This document shows, piece by piece, positions 27,240 to 37,575 of a DNA stretch of 64,000 nucleotides. The position numbers and the translations under genes were made by a program. The notes under the pieces are model-generated. The model was not told the origin of the DNA and did no database searches. It saw only the letters and a list, made by a program, of their open reading frames with translations. This stretch comes from Fuerstiella sp. (lineage in GTDB: Bacteria > Planctomycetota > Planctomycetia > Planctomycetales > Planctomycetaceae), in NCBI GenBank assembly GCA_022447225.1, contig JAKVAZ010000006.1, positions 496,001 through 560,000 of the forward strand. Direction: 5' to 3'. Every line of letters begins with the position of its first letter. The first letter of the stretch is position 1.

Positions 27240-29810
27240 ATGAGTATTCCGTCCGGCTCAAAGCTTGAAGATTCAGGGTCGGCGACTCGTACGCCGCCAC
27301 CCAGAGTTCCGATGGCTGAGCTCCCGCTGGTAGCAGATCGTCAGCAGACTGTGGTGACATCGTCGACCGACAAAAACGGTATCGACCCGGTAGAAACGAA
27401 CGCACCAAATACCGTGTCACCTGATCCGGTCAATGCTCTCTTTTCAACAGACGGACCAGACATCGTTCCCGGTTCCGTGATGCTGGAACATTTTGCGGTT
27501 CAACGCAGAATTGGTTCCGGCGGCATGGGTAGAGTCTTCCTGGCTGAAGACACAACATTACGACGTCCCGTCGCCTTAAAAGTTTTAAATCCGGTCTCGG
27601 CCGCAGAACCTGCACTGCTCGCCAGGTTTCAAAATGAAGCCCGATCAGCTGCACTGCTTCGGCATGACAATATTGCACAGGTGTATTTCACCGGTGCCAG
27701 CCACGGCATATATTTCATCGCCTGTGAGTACATCGTCGGCCGGACACTTCGCGAACTCATCGACATTCATCAGACGCTTCCGGCTGATTCGGTTTTGAAC
27801 TATGCAGTTCAGGCGACTCTCGCGCTCAACCACATGCATGCTTTCGGCGTTGTCCACCGAGACATCAAACCCTCAAACATCATCGTGAGCGACGAGGGCC
27901 GGGTAAAAATTGTGGATCTGGGACTGGCTCGCCGGGACAGTCCGGATTCGATCTGTGATATCACGGTGGCAGGAAGCACTCTGGGTACGTTTGATTATCT
28001 CGCTCCGGAACAGGCACGTGATCCTCGTGAAGCCGATATTCGCAGTGACATTTATTCACTGGGGTGCACGCTTTACCATATGCTGACAGGCCGGCCGCCT
28101 TATCCCGAGGGGACCGCACTGCAAAAACTGCTGGACCATCAGGGCAAGCAGGCACCCGATCCGGCTCGGATCAACAACCAGGTTCCGGGCGACATTGCTG
28201 ACATCGTTCTGATGATGATGAGTACCGATCCGGCAGATCGGTATCAGACGCCAGGGGAACTGCTTGCCGAACTGATTGAAGTCGCCACCAACAGGGGGCT
28301 GCAGGGCGTTCCTGCCGATGGGATCATCTGGCAGAAACTGGAAGAACCTGCGGGACGACGCCTTTCCGGTGTCATGCTCCTGCTGGCTGCCGTGGTCGTT
28401 TTCTGTGCGACTGCACTCACCCTGCACTCCGTCCCCGGTGATCCTGAAGGCCACCACGTGCCACCGGTTACTCTCGAATCTTCACTGACAGCACCCGTCA
28501 CACAGGTGACAATCCCTGTTGTTGGTCCACCGATTCCGGACGAACATCTACGCAATCATCAGGACCGGCCCCCTTCAGCAACGGTATCAAACGACGGGCC
28601 AATGCCTTTCGTTGTCCATTTTGCTGATCGCACCCGGACCGGCTACGGAACACTGCGAAAAGCCATGTCGGAACTGCAGGAAGGGGCTGCGATCGAACTA
28701 GCCTTCAATGGCGTGCAGCCGGTGCGCACCGGCCAACTGCCGAAAAAACATCACGAGACCATACAGCTGTACGCGGCTGAAGGAGTTTACCCGATCCTGG
28801 AGTTCCGCGGCAGTGAGGAGGATTCACAGAGTACCGGAATGTTTGAACTCAGTAACTGCAGTCTGTCGCTTGAAGGCATTGGATTGAGACTCGTGATGAA
28901 TGGAGCGGAAACGGACTCGGCATGGAGCATTTTCAACTGTGCGGGGTCAACCCACCTGGACCTGCGACGATGTTCCATTGACATCGTCAATCCCGACATG
29001 GCGGAGGTGGAAGTCTGCCGGCTAAAAGAATCGACTTCAGAGAAAGAGTCCCGACACGTCACAGATGTCAGTCTGACTGACGTGGTCGTGCGTGGTACAG
29101 CAGACATGTTCCATCTCGAAAGCCAGACCGACGGACTGATATATCTTGACAACTGCGGGTTCGGACTTGACGGACATTTGTTAAACAACACCGGCAGCAC
29201 ATCAATGGAACTGCCGGGCACACTGGAGCTGGTTCTTCATCACGTGACATGTATCGCAGGCGAACCACTGATTCGGATCTTCGAAACGGAGTTCTCACCG
29301 TCGCGTCGCATGATTTCAAATCTCAAAGTTGACAGCCGCGCCAGCGTCTTTTGCAGTACGGTTGAGGACGGAATTCTGGTTGATTCCGAAGGAACCGGAC
29401 TTCTGGACGAACTAAGCGAACTGTTGCGATGGAACGGCGACACGAACCTGTACGACCGTTTTGAAACACTCTGGAAACTCAAAGTCCCAAACTCCGACGG
29501 GGATTATCGCTCGTTCAAACTGATTGACTGGAATCTGTACTGGAAACGGACTCTGGGGTCTGAACTCAAAGAGTTAGCATTCGACTGGCAGAATGAACAG
29601 TTTCAGTCCGGAACCTATGATGCCGACGGCTTTTCTATTCTCAATCGCCTGCAGCCGGACTGGTTTCGGATTGACGGAACACAGGAACCGCCGATGTACC
29701 TGGAACGTGAAGTTCCAGGAGTTGTCGTGCGCCGACTGCCGCAATTTCCGAAATTGCCAGAGAACTCAGACGATTCTCTGCTGTCTGAAGGAACCTCAGT
29801 CACCGAGTAA
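27240..29810 (+). CDS. Transmembrane serine/threonine protein kinase
   Basis: An 856-residue Hanks-type kinase. After a disordered N-terminus the kinase domain (about 85-350) shows the glycine loop IGSGGMGRVFLAED, Lys114 in VALKVL, and the catalytic loop VVHRDIKPSNIIV with Asp208. DLGLA (226-230) stands in place of DFG, and the APEQ motif is present. One membrane helix spans about 376-396. The external part of about 460 residues has no PASTA repeats. It shows repeated short hydrophobic strands with Asn/Asp turns, suggesting a right-handed beta-helix sensor. The ATG at 27240 follows a 325-base gap. The ligand and targets are unknown. The DFG-to-DLG change is common in bacterial homologues and should keep activity. 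Confidence 0.93.
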   Translation: MSIPSGSKLEDSGSATRTPPPRVPMAELPLVADRQQTVVTSSTDKNGIDPVETNAPNTVSPDPVNALFSTDGPDIVPGSVMLEHFAVQRRIGSGGMGRVFLAEDTTLRRPVALKVLNPVSAAEPALLARFQNEARSAALLRHDNIAQVYFTGASHGIYFIACEYIVGRTLRELIDIHQTLPADSVLNYAVQATLALNHMHAFGVVHRDIKPSNIIVSDEGRVKIVDLGLARRDSPDSICDITVAGSTLGTFDYLAPEQARDPREADIRSDIYSLGCTLYHMLTGRPPYPEGTALQKLLDHQGKQAPDPARINNQVPGDIADIVLMMMSTDPADRYQTPGELLAELIEVATNRGLQGVPADGIIWQKLEEPAGRRLSGVMLLLAAVVVFCATALTLHSVPGDPEGHHVPPVTLESSLTAPVTQVTIPVVGPPIPDEHLRNHQDRPPSATVSNDGPMPFVVHFADRTRTGYGTLRKAMSELQEGAAIELAFNGVQPVRTGQLPKKHHETIQLYAAEGVYPILEFRGSEEDSQSTGMFELSNCSLSLEGIGLRLVMNGAETDSAWSIFNCAGSTHLDLRRCSIDIVNPDMAEVEVCRLKESTSEKESRHVTDVSLTDVVVRGTADMFHLESQTDGLIYLDNCGFGLDGHLLNNTGSTSMELPGTLELVLHHVTCIAGEPLIRIFETEFSPSRRMISNLKVDSRASVFCSTVEDGILVDSEGTGLLDELSELLRWNGDTNLYDRFETLWKLKVPNSDGDYRSFKLIDWNLYWKRTLGSELKELAFDWQNEQFQSGTYDADGFSILNRLQPDWFRIDGTQEPPMYLEREVPGVVVRRLPQFPKLPENSDDSLLSEGTSVTE

Positions 29811-30394
29811 AATTCATCAGTTCGAACGTTCGCGAAGCTGTCTCCGAATCCTGAACCAAGATCGTTGCCGGCTTAACGCGGAACCCTGCAACTCGTCTGA
29901 TGCAGGCCGGGCGCAGAATCACAGACTCCATTCGATTAGATGTTCCTCCATATGATCGGGTATCGTTGTTTGTCAACAGCCGACCACGAGTCAGCAGGAC
30001 CGTCCTGTCAAATGTGGCCCCACGACTGAAGGATCCCCCTCCTGAAATACTTACGAAAATCCAGACTGTTTGATCAGAGTCCCGAATATCAATACACAGG
30101 ATGCGTAAAGACGGCGATGGTCAGCTGATTTGCAGATACTTTGATGACCCGATCGCCATGGATTTGAAGTCCGGCTCAAAAAACCTGCTCAACCAGCGAA
30201 CAGCAGAATGACAACTGCTCGACAGGCGTGACCAGCGATGGCCATATTTTCACCAGACAAATCTCAGAAAAGTGTCTCGACAAGCCAACATTTGTGGATA
30301 GACTTCTTGCCCTTCGTCCGGTTCATTTTCCGGTGAACCAGGCGTTGGTTCGCAGGGTTTGTCGAAGACGTACACTGCGGAAAACATACATTGT
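29811..30394. other. Intergenic region before the tRNA gene, no gene seen
   Basis: 584 bases between the kinase stop and the initiator tRNA. Open frames here are short and unsupported. The tRNA promoter should lie near the right end; I could not define it. Confidence 0.35.
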
Positions 30395-30470
<76 letters not shown>

Positions 30471-30475
30471 GACAC

Positions 30476-30513
30476 CCGGAGTCACGAACCATCGTCGACT
30501 CCGGTTTTTTTTT
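30476..30513 (+). terminator. Rho-independent terminator of the tRNA gene
   Basis: CCGGAGTC, a 13-base loop and GACTCCGG are followed by nine Ts (30505-30513). It begins 8 bases after the tRNA end. Confidence 0.92.
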
Positions 30514-30720
30514 GCGCCGACCAAATCGCCCGCTCAAACCCGGCGCAAGGGCAACCGACCGTCCGATTCCACGAACCGACCCGGTGACCACCCCCACCTA
30601 GCTGGTGACATCGAACCGTGGAAACCTGCTCCGGGGCATGAACATCCCTTCCTCCGGGTAAGCACCCTATTCGTTGTTTCGTAAAGTCGATGAGCGGCGC
30701 AGGAAATCCCGGTCGCTCGC

Positions 30721-30765
30721 AAAAAAAAAAGACAACCCCGTTCCAAACCATTGAGTTCCGGGTTG
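30721..30765 (-). terminator. Probable terminator of the glycerophosphodiesterase gene
   Basis: On the minus strand a short stem CAACCC/GGGTTG with a long loop ends two bases before a run of ten Ts (plus-strand A10 at 30721-30730). It lies about 115 bases past the stop. The stem is weak, so this is tentative. Confidence 0.45.
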
Positions 30766-30880
30766 GATTTAAACTGACAGCCTCTACCAGGAAAAACCGG
30801 TTCGCTGAGAAATCACGAACGTACCTGTCATTACCCGAATCAGCCATCGTGAAGTCCAACCAAGATGAACACGATTCGGA

Positions 30881-32746
30881 TCATTGATCTGCGATATCAG
30901 GCACGACCCCCAAAGTCTCAGCCAGTTCCAGCAACAGACGTTCGGGGACACTCGCCTGAGCCCGATGTGCCAGTACCGTGCGGCCGAGGTCCGGTCTGTC
31001 CGTAATGATTCCGTCGACTCCGCGACCGATCAGCGTGGACATCGTCACTGCATCATTGACTGTCCAGGCATAAATCTCGCGAGCGTGTTTGTGTGCAGCT
31101 GTGACGCCTCCGTGCGTCACAAATTCCGCATTAACAGCCAGAAAATCGACATCCAGTTTCGACATGTCTCCGGCCGCGACCGACAACAACAGACCGACCT
31201 TCCAGTTCGGGCGCAGAGACTTTACCTTCTTCACTGCATTCACACTGAGCGACATCAGCATGACATGATCTGTCATCCCTGCGGACTCGACGGCCTCAAC
31301 AACACGCTGTTCCAGCTGCTGATCATGACCGTAGTATTTCAGTTCGATCAATACACCGACCTGACCGCGGCATTCCTCCAGAACCGCTGCCAGTGTCGGA
31401 ACACGCTGATCGGAGAATGCAGCGTCCATCCAGCTTCCAATGTCAATGGATCGAACATCGTCACTCGTTGCGTCCCAGATCTTCAGCCCCTGACCCGCAA
31501 GCTTCATGAAGTCGCTGTCATGAAAAACCACGACCGGTCCGTCCGAGATTTCCTGAACGTCAATTTCAATCCAGTCGGCCCCGTCGGCGATAGCCTGTCT
31601 GACAGCAGCCATCGTATTTTCCGGTGCAACCTTTGATGATCCTCGATGAGCAACAATCCGGACATCACGGTCAGTACTGACATTGTAAAGGGCAAGAACA
31701 CCGATACCGACGGCAGCTAAACACCCAAGACCCGACAGCCACTGCAAACGTCTTCGGGTGACTCGAAACCGGCCGCCAGTGTTCCGTTTTTCGGAGATGC
31801 GAAAAGGACGTGTGTTCGCGTCTGCAACACTTCCACAGCTCTGATACAGGCTCCAGTGCAGGGAAGCAAACGTTGTGATCAACACCAGATTGAGCAACAA
31901 CTGAACGACCGCCCACACAGCAAGGCTCACCCCAACAGCAATCGTCAGTAATGGCAAAGAAGAGGCAGCGGAAGGAACAACCAGTTCCCCCAGCCACAGG
32001 ACCGCCCCGTGGGCCATGGCCGAAATCAGCGCCACAGCGATTCCCCACAGGGAAATCCAAAACGTCAGTTTCAGACGCTGACCTGCAGCACGCTCCCGAC
32101 TCACACGCAGCGCCTGAATCGGGCTGACGTGTTCAAACAGAACGATCGGCAGCGCAAACATCCAGTTCGTCATCATGCGCAGGCCCATCAGTACCAGTAC
32201 GACAACAAGCACAGCACCAATGCCCGCGGCAGCCAGAAACGCCGGTGGTTTCTGATGCAAATAAAAATTGATGTCATAATCGGTCAGCAACATCCGGAAC
32301 GTCAGTGCCCCCGCGGCCAGCAACGGCGTCACTATCAGCAGGCTCGTTCCCAGCATACGAACGATCACTACACTCATTCGCCAGGCATTGACAAATGCGA
32401 ACAGGATGGCATCTCTGACACGTACGTGCCGATACTCGTCTGCTGCAAGAACGGCCAGCAGCACAGCTAACTCCATCGCAGCAATCGCAGCCCACAGAAC
32501 ACCAACGGTAATCAGACAAATCCAGCCTGCCGGCGACAGAAAGAACAACAGGATGTCCAGGTCCGCCAGCACCGTCTGTCCGGACAATGCCAAAAACAGG
32601 CGAAACAATGCAGCCACCAGTGGCGTCAACAGGACGAACGCCACCATTTTGTAGACGACATCGGTCGCCAGCATCAGATTCCAGCGTCCGAAGAAACAGG
32701 TCAACCAGCTGCCAACAATGGAATTCGACTGGTCAACAGTTTCCAT
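30881..32746 (-). CDS. Membrane-domain glycerophosphodiester phosphodiesterase
   Basis: Hydrolyses glycerophosphodiesters to glycerol-3-phosphate and an alcohol. The N-terminal half (to about 350) has some seven or eight membrane segments of the GDPD membrane-domain type, for example MVAFVLLTPLVAALFRLFLA. The C-terminal TIM-barrel starts RIVAHRGSSKVAPENT, then DWIEIDVQ and VVVFHDSDF; these give the HRG, ExD and HD metal and catalytic residues. The active domain follows the last helix and probably faces outside. The start is unsure. I use the ATG at 32746 (621 residues), since the 32 residues added by an ATG at 32842 do not fit the family; neither has a good ribosome site. Confidence 0.88.
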   Translation of the reverse strand: METVDQSNSIVGSWLTCFFGRWNLMLATDVVYKMVAFVLLTPLVAALFRLFLALSGQTVLADLDILLFFLSPAGWICLITVGVLWAAIAAMELAVLLAVLAADEYRHVRVRDAILFAFVNAWRMSVVIVRMLGTSLLIVTPLLAAGALTFRMLLTDYDINFYLHQKPPAFLAAAGIGAVLVVVLVLMGLRMMTNWMFALPIVLFEHVSPIQALRVSRERAAGQRLKLTFWISLWGIAVALISAMAHGAVLWLGELVVPSAASSLPLLTIAVGVSLAVWAVVQLLLNLVLITTFASLHWSLYQSCGSVADANTRPFRISEKRNTGGRFRVTRRRLQWLSGLGCLAAVGIGVLALYNVSTDRDVRIVAHRGSSKVAPENTMAAVRQAIADGADWIEIDVQEISDGPVVVFHDSDFMKLAGQGLKIWDATSDDVRSIDIGSWMDAAFSDQRVPTLAAVLEECRGQVGVLIELKYYGHDQQLEQRVVEAVESAGMTDHVMLMSLSVNAVKKVKSLRPNWKVGLLLSVAAGDMSKLDVDFLAVNAEFVTHGGVTAAHKHAREIYAWTVNDAVTMSTLIGRGVDGIITDRPDLGRTVLAHRAQASVPERLLLELAETLGVVPDIADQ

Positions 32747-33000
32747 GACTTCAGGCCGGCACACGAATCCTGCGGTGTTTTCCAGGCTCGAAAAAAGGCA
32801 TCTCAAATCCATCCACAGGCAGCTGACAAGCCTCCCGTTCATCCGAAAGGAACGTCTGAAACTCGGTAGAACGCAGCGTCGGACGCGACACGCCCCCGTC
32901 CGGGATCGACTGAATGATGATCACATCTGTGCTCCATGGCAGACAAACGGTGAACAGCTTCGCGGAAACCGCCATGCATAAATCATCGAGACATCACAAC

Positions 33001-33954
33001 TCAGCGCCGGCTGATCTGTCGACTGCTGCCGGCGACGTATCCCGGATGTTTCCGCATAGCCGCCCGCTGTGCTGCCAGGCTGTCGTTGGCGGGAACAATG
33101 ACCTTCATTGGACGACCGTAAACGCCGCGACCGGGCACAAGCCGGACTTCCCACAGTGACGTGACACCGGCATCAACAGCCAGCAGCCCCAGCTGCATCA
33201 TTTGAATCTGACGGCTGCCTGCACCCGCCGGCCTTTTACGACGCTGGTGTTCGGAAGCCTCCGTGCGAATGAACAGATCCTCCTGTTCCTTTTGATCCTG
33301 AGTGGCCTCTTTCTTGCTCCACTGTCGCCACCCTTTCTCCAGCACCTCACGATCGTCGTCTGAAAACAGGAACAGAGGAACGGCATACTGATCCCCGCTT
33401 TCGAGCATCATCCGAACACCATCAACCTGAATGGATCGTTTTTTTCCGCGCAGCTGTTTCGTCCATTCTTTGAAGTCCTCAACCGTCTTAACCGACTCGT
33501 CTTCAGTAGCAGCCACCAGTTTCGGCAGCATCGCCTGATAGACGGGATCAATGTCCCGGAATGGTCGGCGGTTGACATACGGAACCCCACTTCGATTTTC
33601 GATCTCCACGGGGCCGCTTTTGTAGCCATGCACCTGTCCCTTCACCTTCAATCCGGATTTCAAAGTCCACGTGTGAATGTCCCGACTGACACGTGAGCCT
33701 TCATTGTCGAGGTACCTGGCGACATACATTCTGTCCGACTCACTCAGTTCACTGATCTGAACCGACTGCAGTTCACCTTTGCGGTCACGAAGCACAACTA
33801 ACCGGGAACTTGCAGCCAGAAATTCCGCCTTCCAGTGATGCCGACCCGTAGCATCGGACCAATCACGTGCTTGGCCCGATCCATGAATCAGCAGAGTTGT
33901 CATGCAAAACAAAACCACTCGCTTTAGAAGTCTGTTAGGTTCTTTGGCTGTCAT
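33001..33954 (-). CDS. Secreted SHD1-domain protein
   Basis: A 317-residue exported protein with a signal peptide (LLKRVVLFCMTTLLIHGSG). It is followed by a domain like SLA1 homology domain 1: RDWSDATGRHHWKAEFLAAS, then LVVLRDRKGELQSVQISELS and ESDRMYV. This is the usual planctomycete SHD1 signature, R-x-W-x-D-xx-G with a KLSxxD end. A second, weaker region near 100-190 (WTLKSGLKVKGQVHGYKSG) may be another copy. The middle is charged and helical. The molecular role is unknown. The ATG at 33954 directly begins the signal peptide; an upstream in-frame start is less likely. It may be co-transcribed with the phosphodiesterase downstream, with about 250 bases between. Confidence 0.82.
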   Translation of the reverse strand: MTAKEPNRLLKRVVLFCMTTLLIHGSGQARDWSDATGRHHWKAEFLAASSRLVVLRDRKGELQSVQISELSESDRMYVARYLDNEGSRVSRDIHTWTLKSGLKVKGQVHGYKSGPVEIENRSGVPYVNRRPFRDIDPVYQAMLPKLVAATEDESVKTVEDFKEWTKQLRGKKRSIQVDGVRMMLESGDQYAVPLFLFSDDDREVLEKGWRQWSKKEATQDQKEQEDLFIRTEASEHQRRKRPAGAGSRQIQMMQLGLLAVDAGVTSLWEVRLVPGRGVYGRPMKVIVPANDSLAAQRAAMRKHPGYVAGSSRQISRR

Positions 33955-34654
33955 GTTTTTGTGGCTCCGTTGAGATCCCGACACCGACTGACAGTGCTGC
34001 AGCGGCGGAGCTTTGGTTCCTGGCACGGTGCGTGTGACTGTCAGAGAAGATCAGATGCTGAGTGACAATGCAGAAAAACGCAAGGCACCGGCAGCGTGCT
34101 GACCACAATCTCATGGAAACCCAAAACAAAACAGCGTGTTGGCTGATGAAGAGTCGATTGTCGGGCGCTGTGGTTCGGAAAGTAATTTCACTATTCAACC
34201 CGGTCGTTTCCGTAGCGATGTCCTCTGCATCAACCGACATGAGGATCAACGGGGATCAGGTGCAGCCCGCAGGGGTCTTGTGTGAACAACCGGACAGCCG
34301 TCTCGGGTCAGCAACACATCAAACAACGACAAAACCGGATAAAAATGTAACCGCGTTCTCCCTGCTCAAACAAAGCTTCCGCCTGGAGCCATGTTTCGAA
34401 TACCTCTTGCCCCTGAAAGCTGTCTCCAAATTTCCGGCTCAGGAATTTTTTGAGGTGTCTGTTGCCCCGCAGATGATCAGTTGCCGTCAACAGCATCGTC
34501 ACGGTATCCGCCAAAATCCTTTTTCTCATCCAGACCAATGACTTTCAAAATCTCAACGAATTGTGGACCGGGACATTTCACACAGCGAAATCGACCGTCA
34601 CGATATCCCTTCCCGTTATCGAGTTTTGAATGCGCCAAAAACATCTGTTGCTGA
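33955..34654. other. Divergent intergenic region, no gene supported
   Basis: 700 bases between the SHD1 gene and glutamate decarboxylase. Open frames on both strands (such as 34062-34541 and 34308-34538) lack ribosome sites and recognisable protein. Promoters for both flanking genes are expected here. Confidence 0.35.
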
Positions 34655-36226
34655 ATGGGTGTCGTGATGAACAGTCAAATCGAACAGCTAAAACAACAAG
34701 TGGCCCGGTTACGGGCAGAGCTTCATGAAGCCCGACAGAACGATGCCTCTGCCTACTATTTCTCAGATCAGGCGCGGCAGGAGTTTACTAAAACGTCACA
34801 ACTGCCGATTACCGGTCTGCCAGCCAAAACCGTAAAAACAATTATCGAAAACAATCATCTGCTTGACTTCAATCAAAAACTGAACACCTCATCTTATGTC
34901 AACGTGAGTCTGGAACCGGAAGAAGAAGAAATTGCCCTGATGGGCCTGCGAGTCAACCTCGCGGACCAGACGGTCTATCCCCGATCGTATGAAATACACG
35001 ACACGGTAGTGAATCTGATTGCACGTCTGTGGAACTGTCCTGAACCGCAAACAACAGATGATCAATGTGGATTTGCCGGAGCCGGAACGGTCGGTTCCAC
35101 GGAGGCCTGTCTGCTGGCGGGACTTGCACTGAAGTTTCGCTGGAGAAAATGGTATGCACAGCGCAAAGGTTTGAGTACAGATGCCGTATCCGGCCTGCGA
35201 CCGAACCTGGTCATTTCGTCCTGTTATCAGGCGGTCTGGGAAAAACTGTTCAAATATATGGATGTCGAACCGCGTCTGATTCACCCTTCACAGCGAACTT
35301 TCACGGTTGACCCCAATCGTGTCCGGGACGCCATTGATGAACAAACCATGGGGATCGTGGGAATCATGGGAAATCACTATGGAGGCCATTACGATCCGAT
35401 AGGGGACATCGATCAAATGGTCGGTGAAATTAATTCGGCCGAAGATTTTCAGATTGGAATCCATGTTGATGCGGCCTCCGGCGGTTTCATCGCCCCCTTT
35501 CAGAACACACTTCCAGCCTGGGATTTTCGACTTCCACACGTGCTGTCAATTTCCACAAGCGGACACAAGTATGGAGAATCCTGCTGTGGCACCGGCTGGG
35601 TAGTGTGGCGCGAACGTAAAGATCTCAGTGAACACGTTGCAACCTCAGTCACTTATCTCGGGGGACGGGCGGACTCTTACACACTTAATTTCTCTCGTCC
35701 CGCCAGTGGCGTTTATGTGCAGTACTACAAATTGCTGAGGTATGGCCAGACGGGCTACCAGCAGTGTTGCGACAACATGATGAGCAATGCCCGGTTTATT
35801 CGTGACGGACTGCAGGCACTGACTTATCAGGGTCGACCACGCTTTATTTTCCTTGATCACGGAGACACTGAATGCCTGCCTGTCGTCAGTGCAATGCTGA
35901 ATCCGGAATGCCGTTTTTCCTATAATGACATTGATCTGCAGCATGTACTGTCCCAGTATCACTGGTACGTCAGTGGCTACAGAATGGCACTCAACCACCC
36001 GATCACCGAAGAAAACATTGCCCTGTTTCGGGATGCAACCCCGGATCAAACCATGTTCCGCATTGTGGTCAAAAACAATCTGACCCGCGACATGGCCGAA
36101 AATTTACTTGCCTCATTCAAACAGGCATTCGAGTTTCTGGACGCCGTTGACTTCTCTGCGCTGCATGATTTCGAGAGTAAAAACCTTCGCCCGCAAGATC
36201 GCAGCACAGTCAGTCGACACTGCTGA
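34655..36226 (+). CDS. gadB: PLP-dependent glutamate decarboxylase
   Basis: Decarboxylates glutamate to GABA, consuming a proton. The 523-residue enzyme has a longer N-terminus than E. coli GadB. It carries the type II PLP decarboxylase landmarks: GAGTVGSTEACLLAGLAL (about 142-159), IHVDAASGGFIAPF with the PLP Asp near 272, and SISTSGHKYGESCCGTGW with the Schiff-base Lys at about 305. NFSRPASGVYVQYYKLLRYG is typical of GadA/GadB. The first ATG is 34655; Met5 at 34667 is equally possible. No GABA antiporter lies next to it. The succinate-semialdehyde-type dehydrogenase at 4505-5974 could act further down the same route. Related aspartate or tyrosine decarboxylases fit less well. Confidence 0.92.
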   Translation: MGVVMNSQIEQLKQQVARLRAELHEARQNDASAYYFSDQARQEFTKTSQLPITGLPAKTVKTIIENNHLLDFNQKLNTSSYVNVSLEPEEEEIALMGLRVNLADQTVYPRSYEIHDTVVNLIARLWNCPEPQTTDDQCGFAGAGTVGSTEACLLAGLALKFRWRKWYAQRKGLSTDAVSGLRPNLVISSCYQAVWEKLFKYMDVEPRLIHPSQRTFTVDPNRVRDAIDEQTMGIVGIMGNHYGGHYDPIGDIDQMVGEINSAEDFQIGIHVDAASGGFIAPFQNTLPAWDFRLPHVLSISTSGHKYGESCCGTGWVVWRERKDLSEHVATSVTYLGGRADSYTLNFSRPASGVYVQYYKLLRYGQTGYQQCCDNMMSNARFIRDGLQALTYQGRPRFIFLDHGDTECLPVVSAMLNPECRFSYNDIDLQHVLSQYHWYVSGYRMALNHPITEENIALFRDATPDQTMFRIVVKNNLTRDMAENLLASFKQAFEFLDAVDFSALHDFESKNLRPQDRSTVSRHC

Positions 36227-36469
36227 ATCTGCAACGAAACCAGGCAATACAGACAGTTGGTCTCATGAATAAATGGGAACGCTTTTACGGAACACCAAGA
36301 AGTCGATTCTGCCAACAGACCCTGCTGGATTTTTCTGCCGGCGCGTTCCGAACCGAGAAGTGAATCGACATTCATATTTTCTGAAGCCCTCGCTGCCGAA
36401 CAAAACCGATAAAATAAAGATCTACACATCAAAACCCTCAGCATCCTGTTTACGACAAATGGAGATGCG

Positions 36470-37066
36470 GTGAATTTCCATGTTCGCAAAATCAGATCTG
36501 CCACACCCGGTAAACGGCGTTCCGAACGACCCGTATTTAGCATTCGCAGTCTGGCAGGACAGTACATTCGCGGACAGCTGCCCCTGTGGGTAAGCGGTCC
36601 CGTGACACTGGGACTGGTCATTCTGATCGTGCTCATCATTTCACTCTGGCGCCGTCCTTTACCTGAGCGAAATGGAAACTTCCTCATCCTCAGGGGAAAG
36701 GTGTCTCGCGCAATCGTGACTGAAAAACATTCGGACAGGAAAAACCGGCTCACCGGTATTCCCTATCGACCGGGAATACCGTATCTGCCCCACCATCTGA
36801 CTTTCAAATCCAGTAAACATCGGGTGGATATTTACGTCTTTCGGCAGGATACCGGTAATCCGACCTCCCTGATTGCTGATATGCTCAGGCTGACCGAACA
36901 ACTGGAACAGGGCGTGATCCCGCAGAACACATTTGCCCGGGGCAGCGGAATGCGGGGAAGAATACCTTTGTATCACCGGCCCTGGGGCTGGACACAGATG
37001 CTGGTTCTGATTCACGCTGCTCACGGAGACACCACAGTTGAACTCAAAACCCACTATGCCCCCTGA
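36470..37066 (+). CDS. Single-span membrane protein, unknown function
   Basis: A 198-residue protein that I do not recognise. A strongly basic N-terminus of about 40 residues (cytoplasmic) is followed by one membrane helix (VTLGLVILIVLIISLW, about 45-60). A soluble domain with mixed strands ends in QMLVLIHAAHGDTTVELKTHY. It starts at a GTG at 36470 with GGAG 5 bases upstream. An equally long open frame on the opposite strand (36046-36753) has no ribosome site and runs into the decarboxylase gene, so I prefer this one. It may follow gadB in the same transcript, about 240 bases downstream. Confidence 0.6.
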   Translation: MNFHVRKIRSATPGKRRSERPVFSIRSLAGQYIRGQLPLWVSGPVTLGLVILIVLIISLWRRPLPERNGNFLILRGKVSRAIVTEKHSDRKNRLTGIPYRPGIPYLPHHLTFKSSKHRVDIYVFRQDTGNPTSLIADMLRLTEQLEQGVIPQNTFARGSGMRGRIPLYHRPWGWTQMLVLIHAAHGDTTVELKTHYAP

Positions 37067-37575
37067 TGATCTTCGGTGAAACTCAGAAGCAAGTGCCGGT
37101 ACTGACCGGCAACCTTCTTTGCCGGCAGGTTTGCTCAAACGTACTCGTTCTGAGTATTTCAGCGTCGACCGATATCGCTGAAGAAGCAGCGTTGGCGCAC
37201 GATGCCGATCCCCAAACGGAACGGTAGTTCGCAACTCGTTCTCTGTTTCCGCTCCGGCTGATGAAGAGCCTGCGTTCGGTCAGCATCTAAAATTTACTCA
37301 GGCCGAATCTCAGAGCGACTGGTTCAGAACATCAAAGCAGGTCACCGGGATCGGTACCTGACGTTGCAGGAATTCAGCCAACTCCCACTCTGTCTCAGAC
37401 AGCAAACGCTTTAATATAGTTGATTATTCGCTAATGGTCCGAAACACCTGTGTGGACGTCCTGTCGCACGCCGTCGATGAACATTTGGAAAACTGGCACC
37501 GGCTCCCCCTCTGTCCTGGTGCACCGGCTCCCCAAGTGCAGACCGACCCGGAAACCAATTATTTGATTCAGGGCA
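37067..37575. other. Convergent intergenic region, nothing recognised
   Basis: 509 bases between two convergent genes. A short direct repeat (caccggctcccc/gcaccggctcccc) is visible near 37497-37535. No hairpin with a T-run or supported gene was found. Confidence 0.35.

Noticed and set aside
27240-29810. Kinase inactive because DFG is DLG
   Set aside because: The metal Asp and Gly remain, the catalytic Asp and Lys are present, and Leu is common at this site in bacterial kinases.
36046-36753. 235-codon minus-strand frame opposite gadB and the small membrane protein
   Set aside because: It overlaps the end of gadB, lacks a ribosome site, and its composition (Arg/Ser-rich) is typical of shadows.
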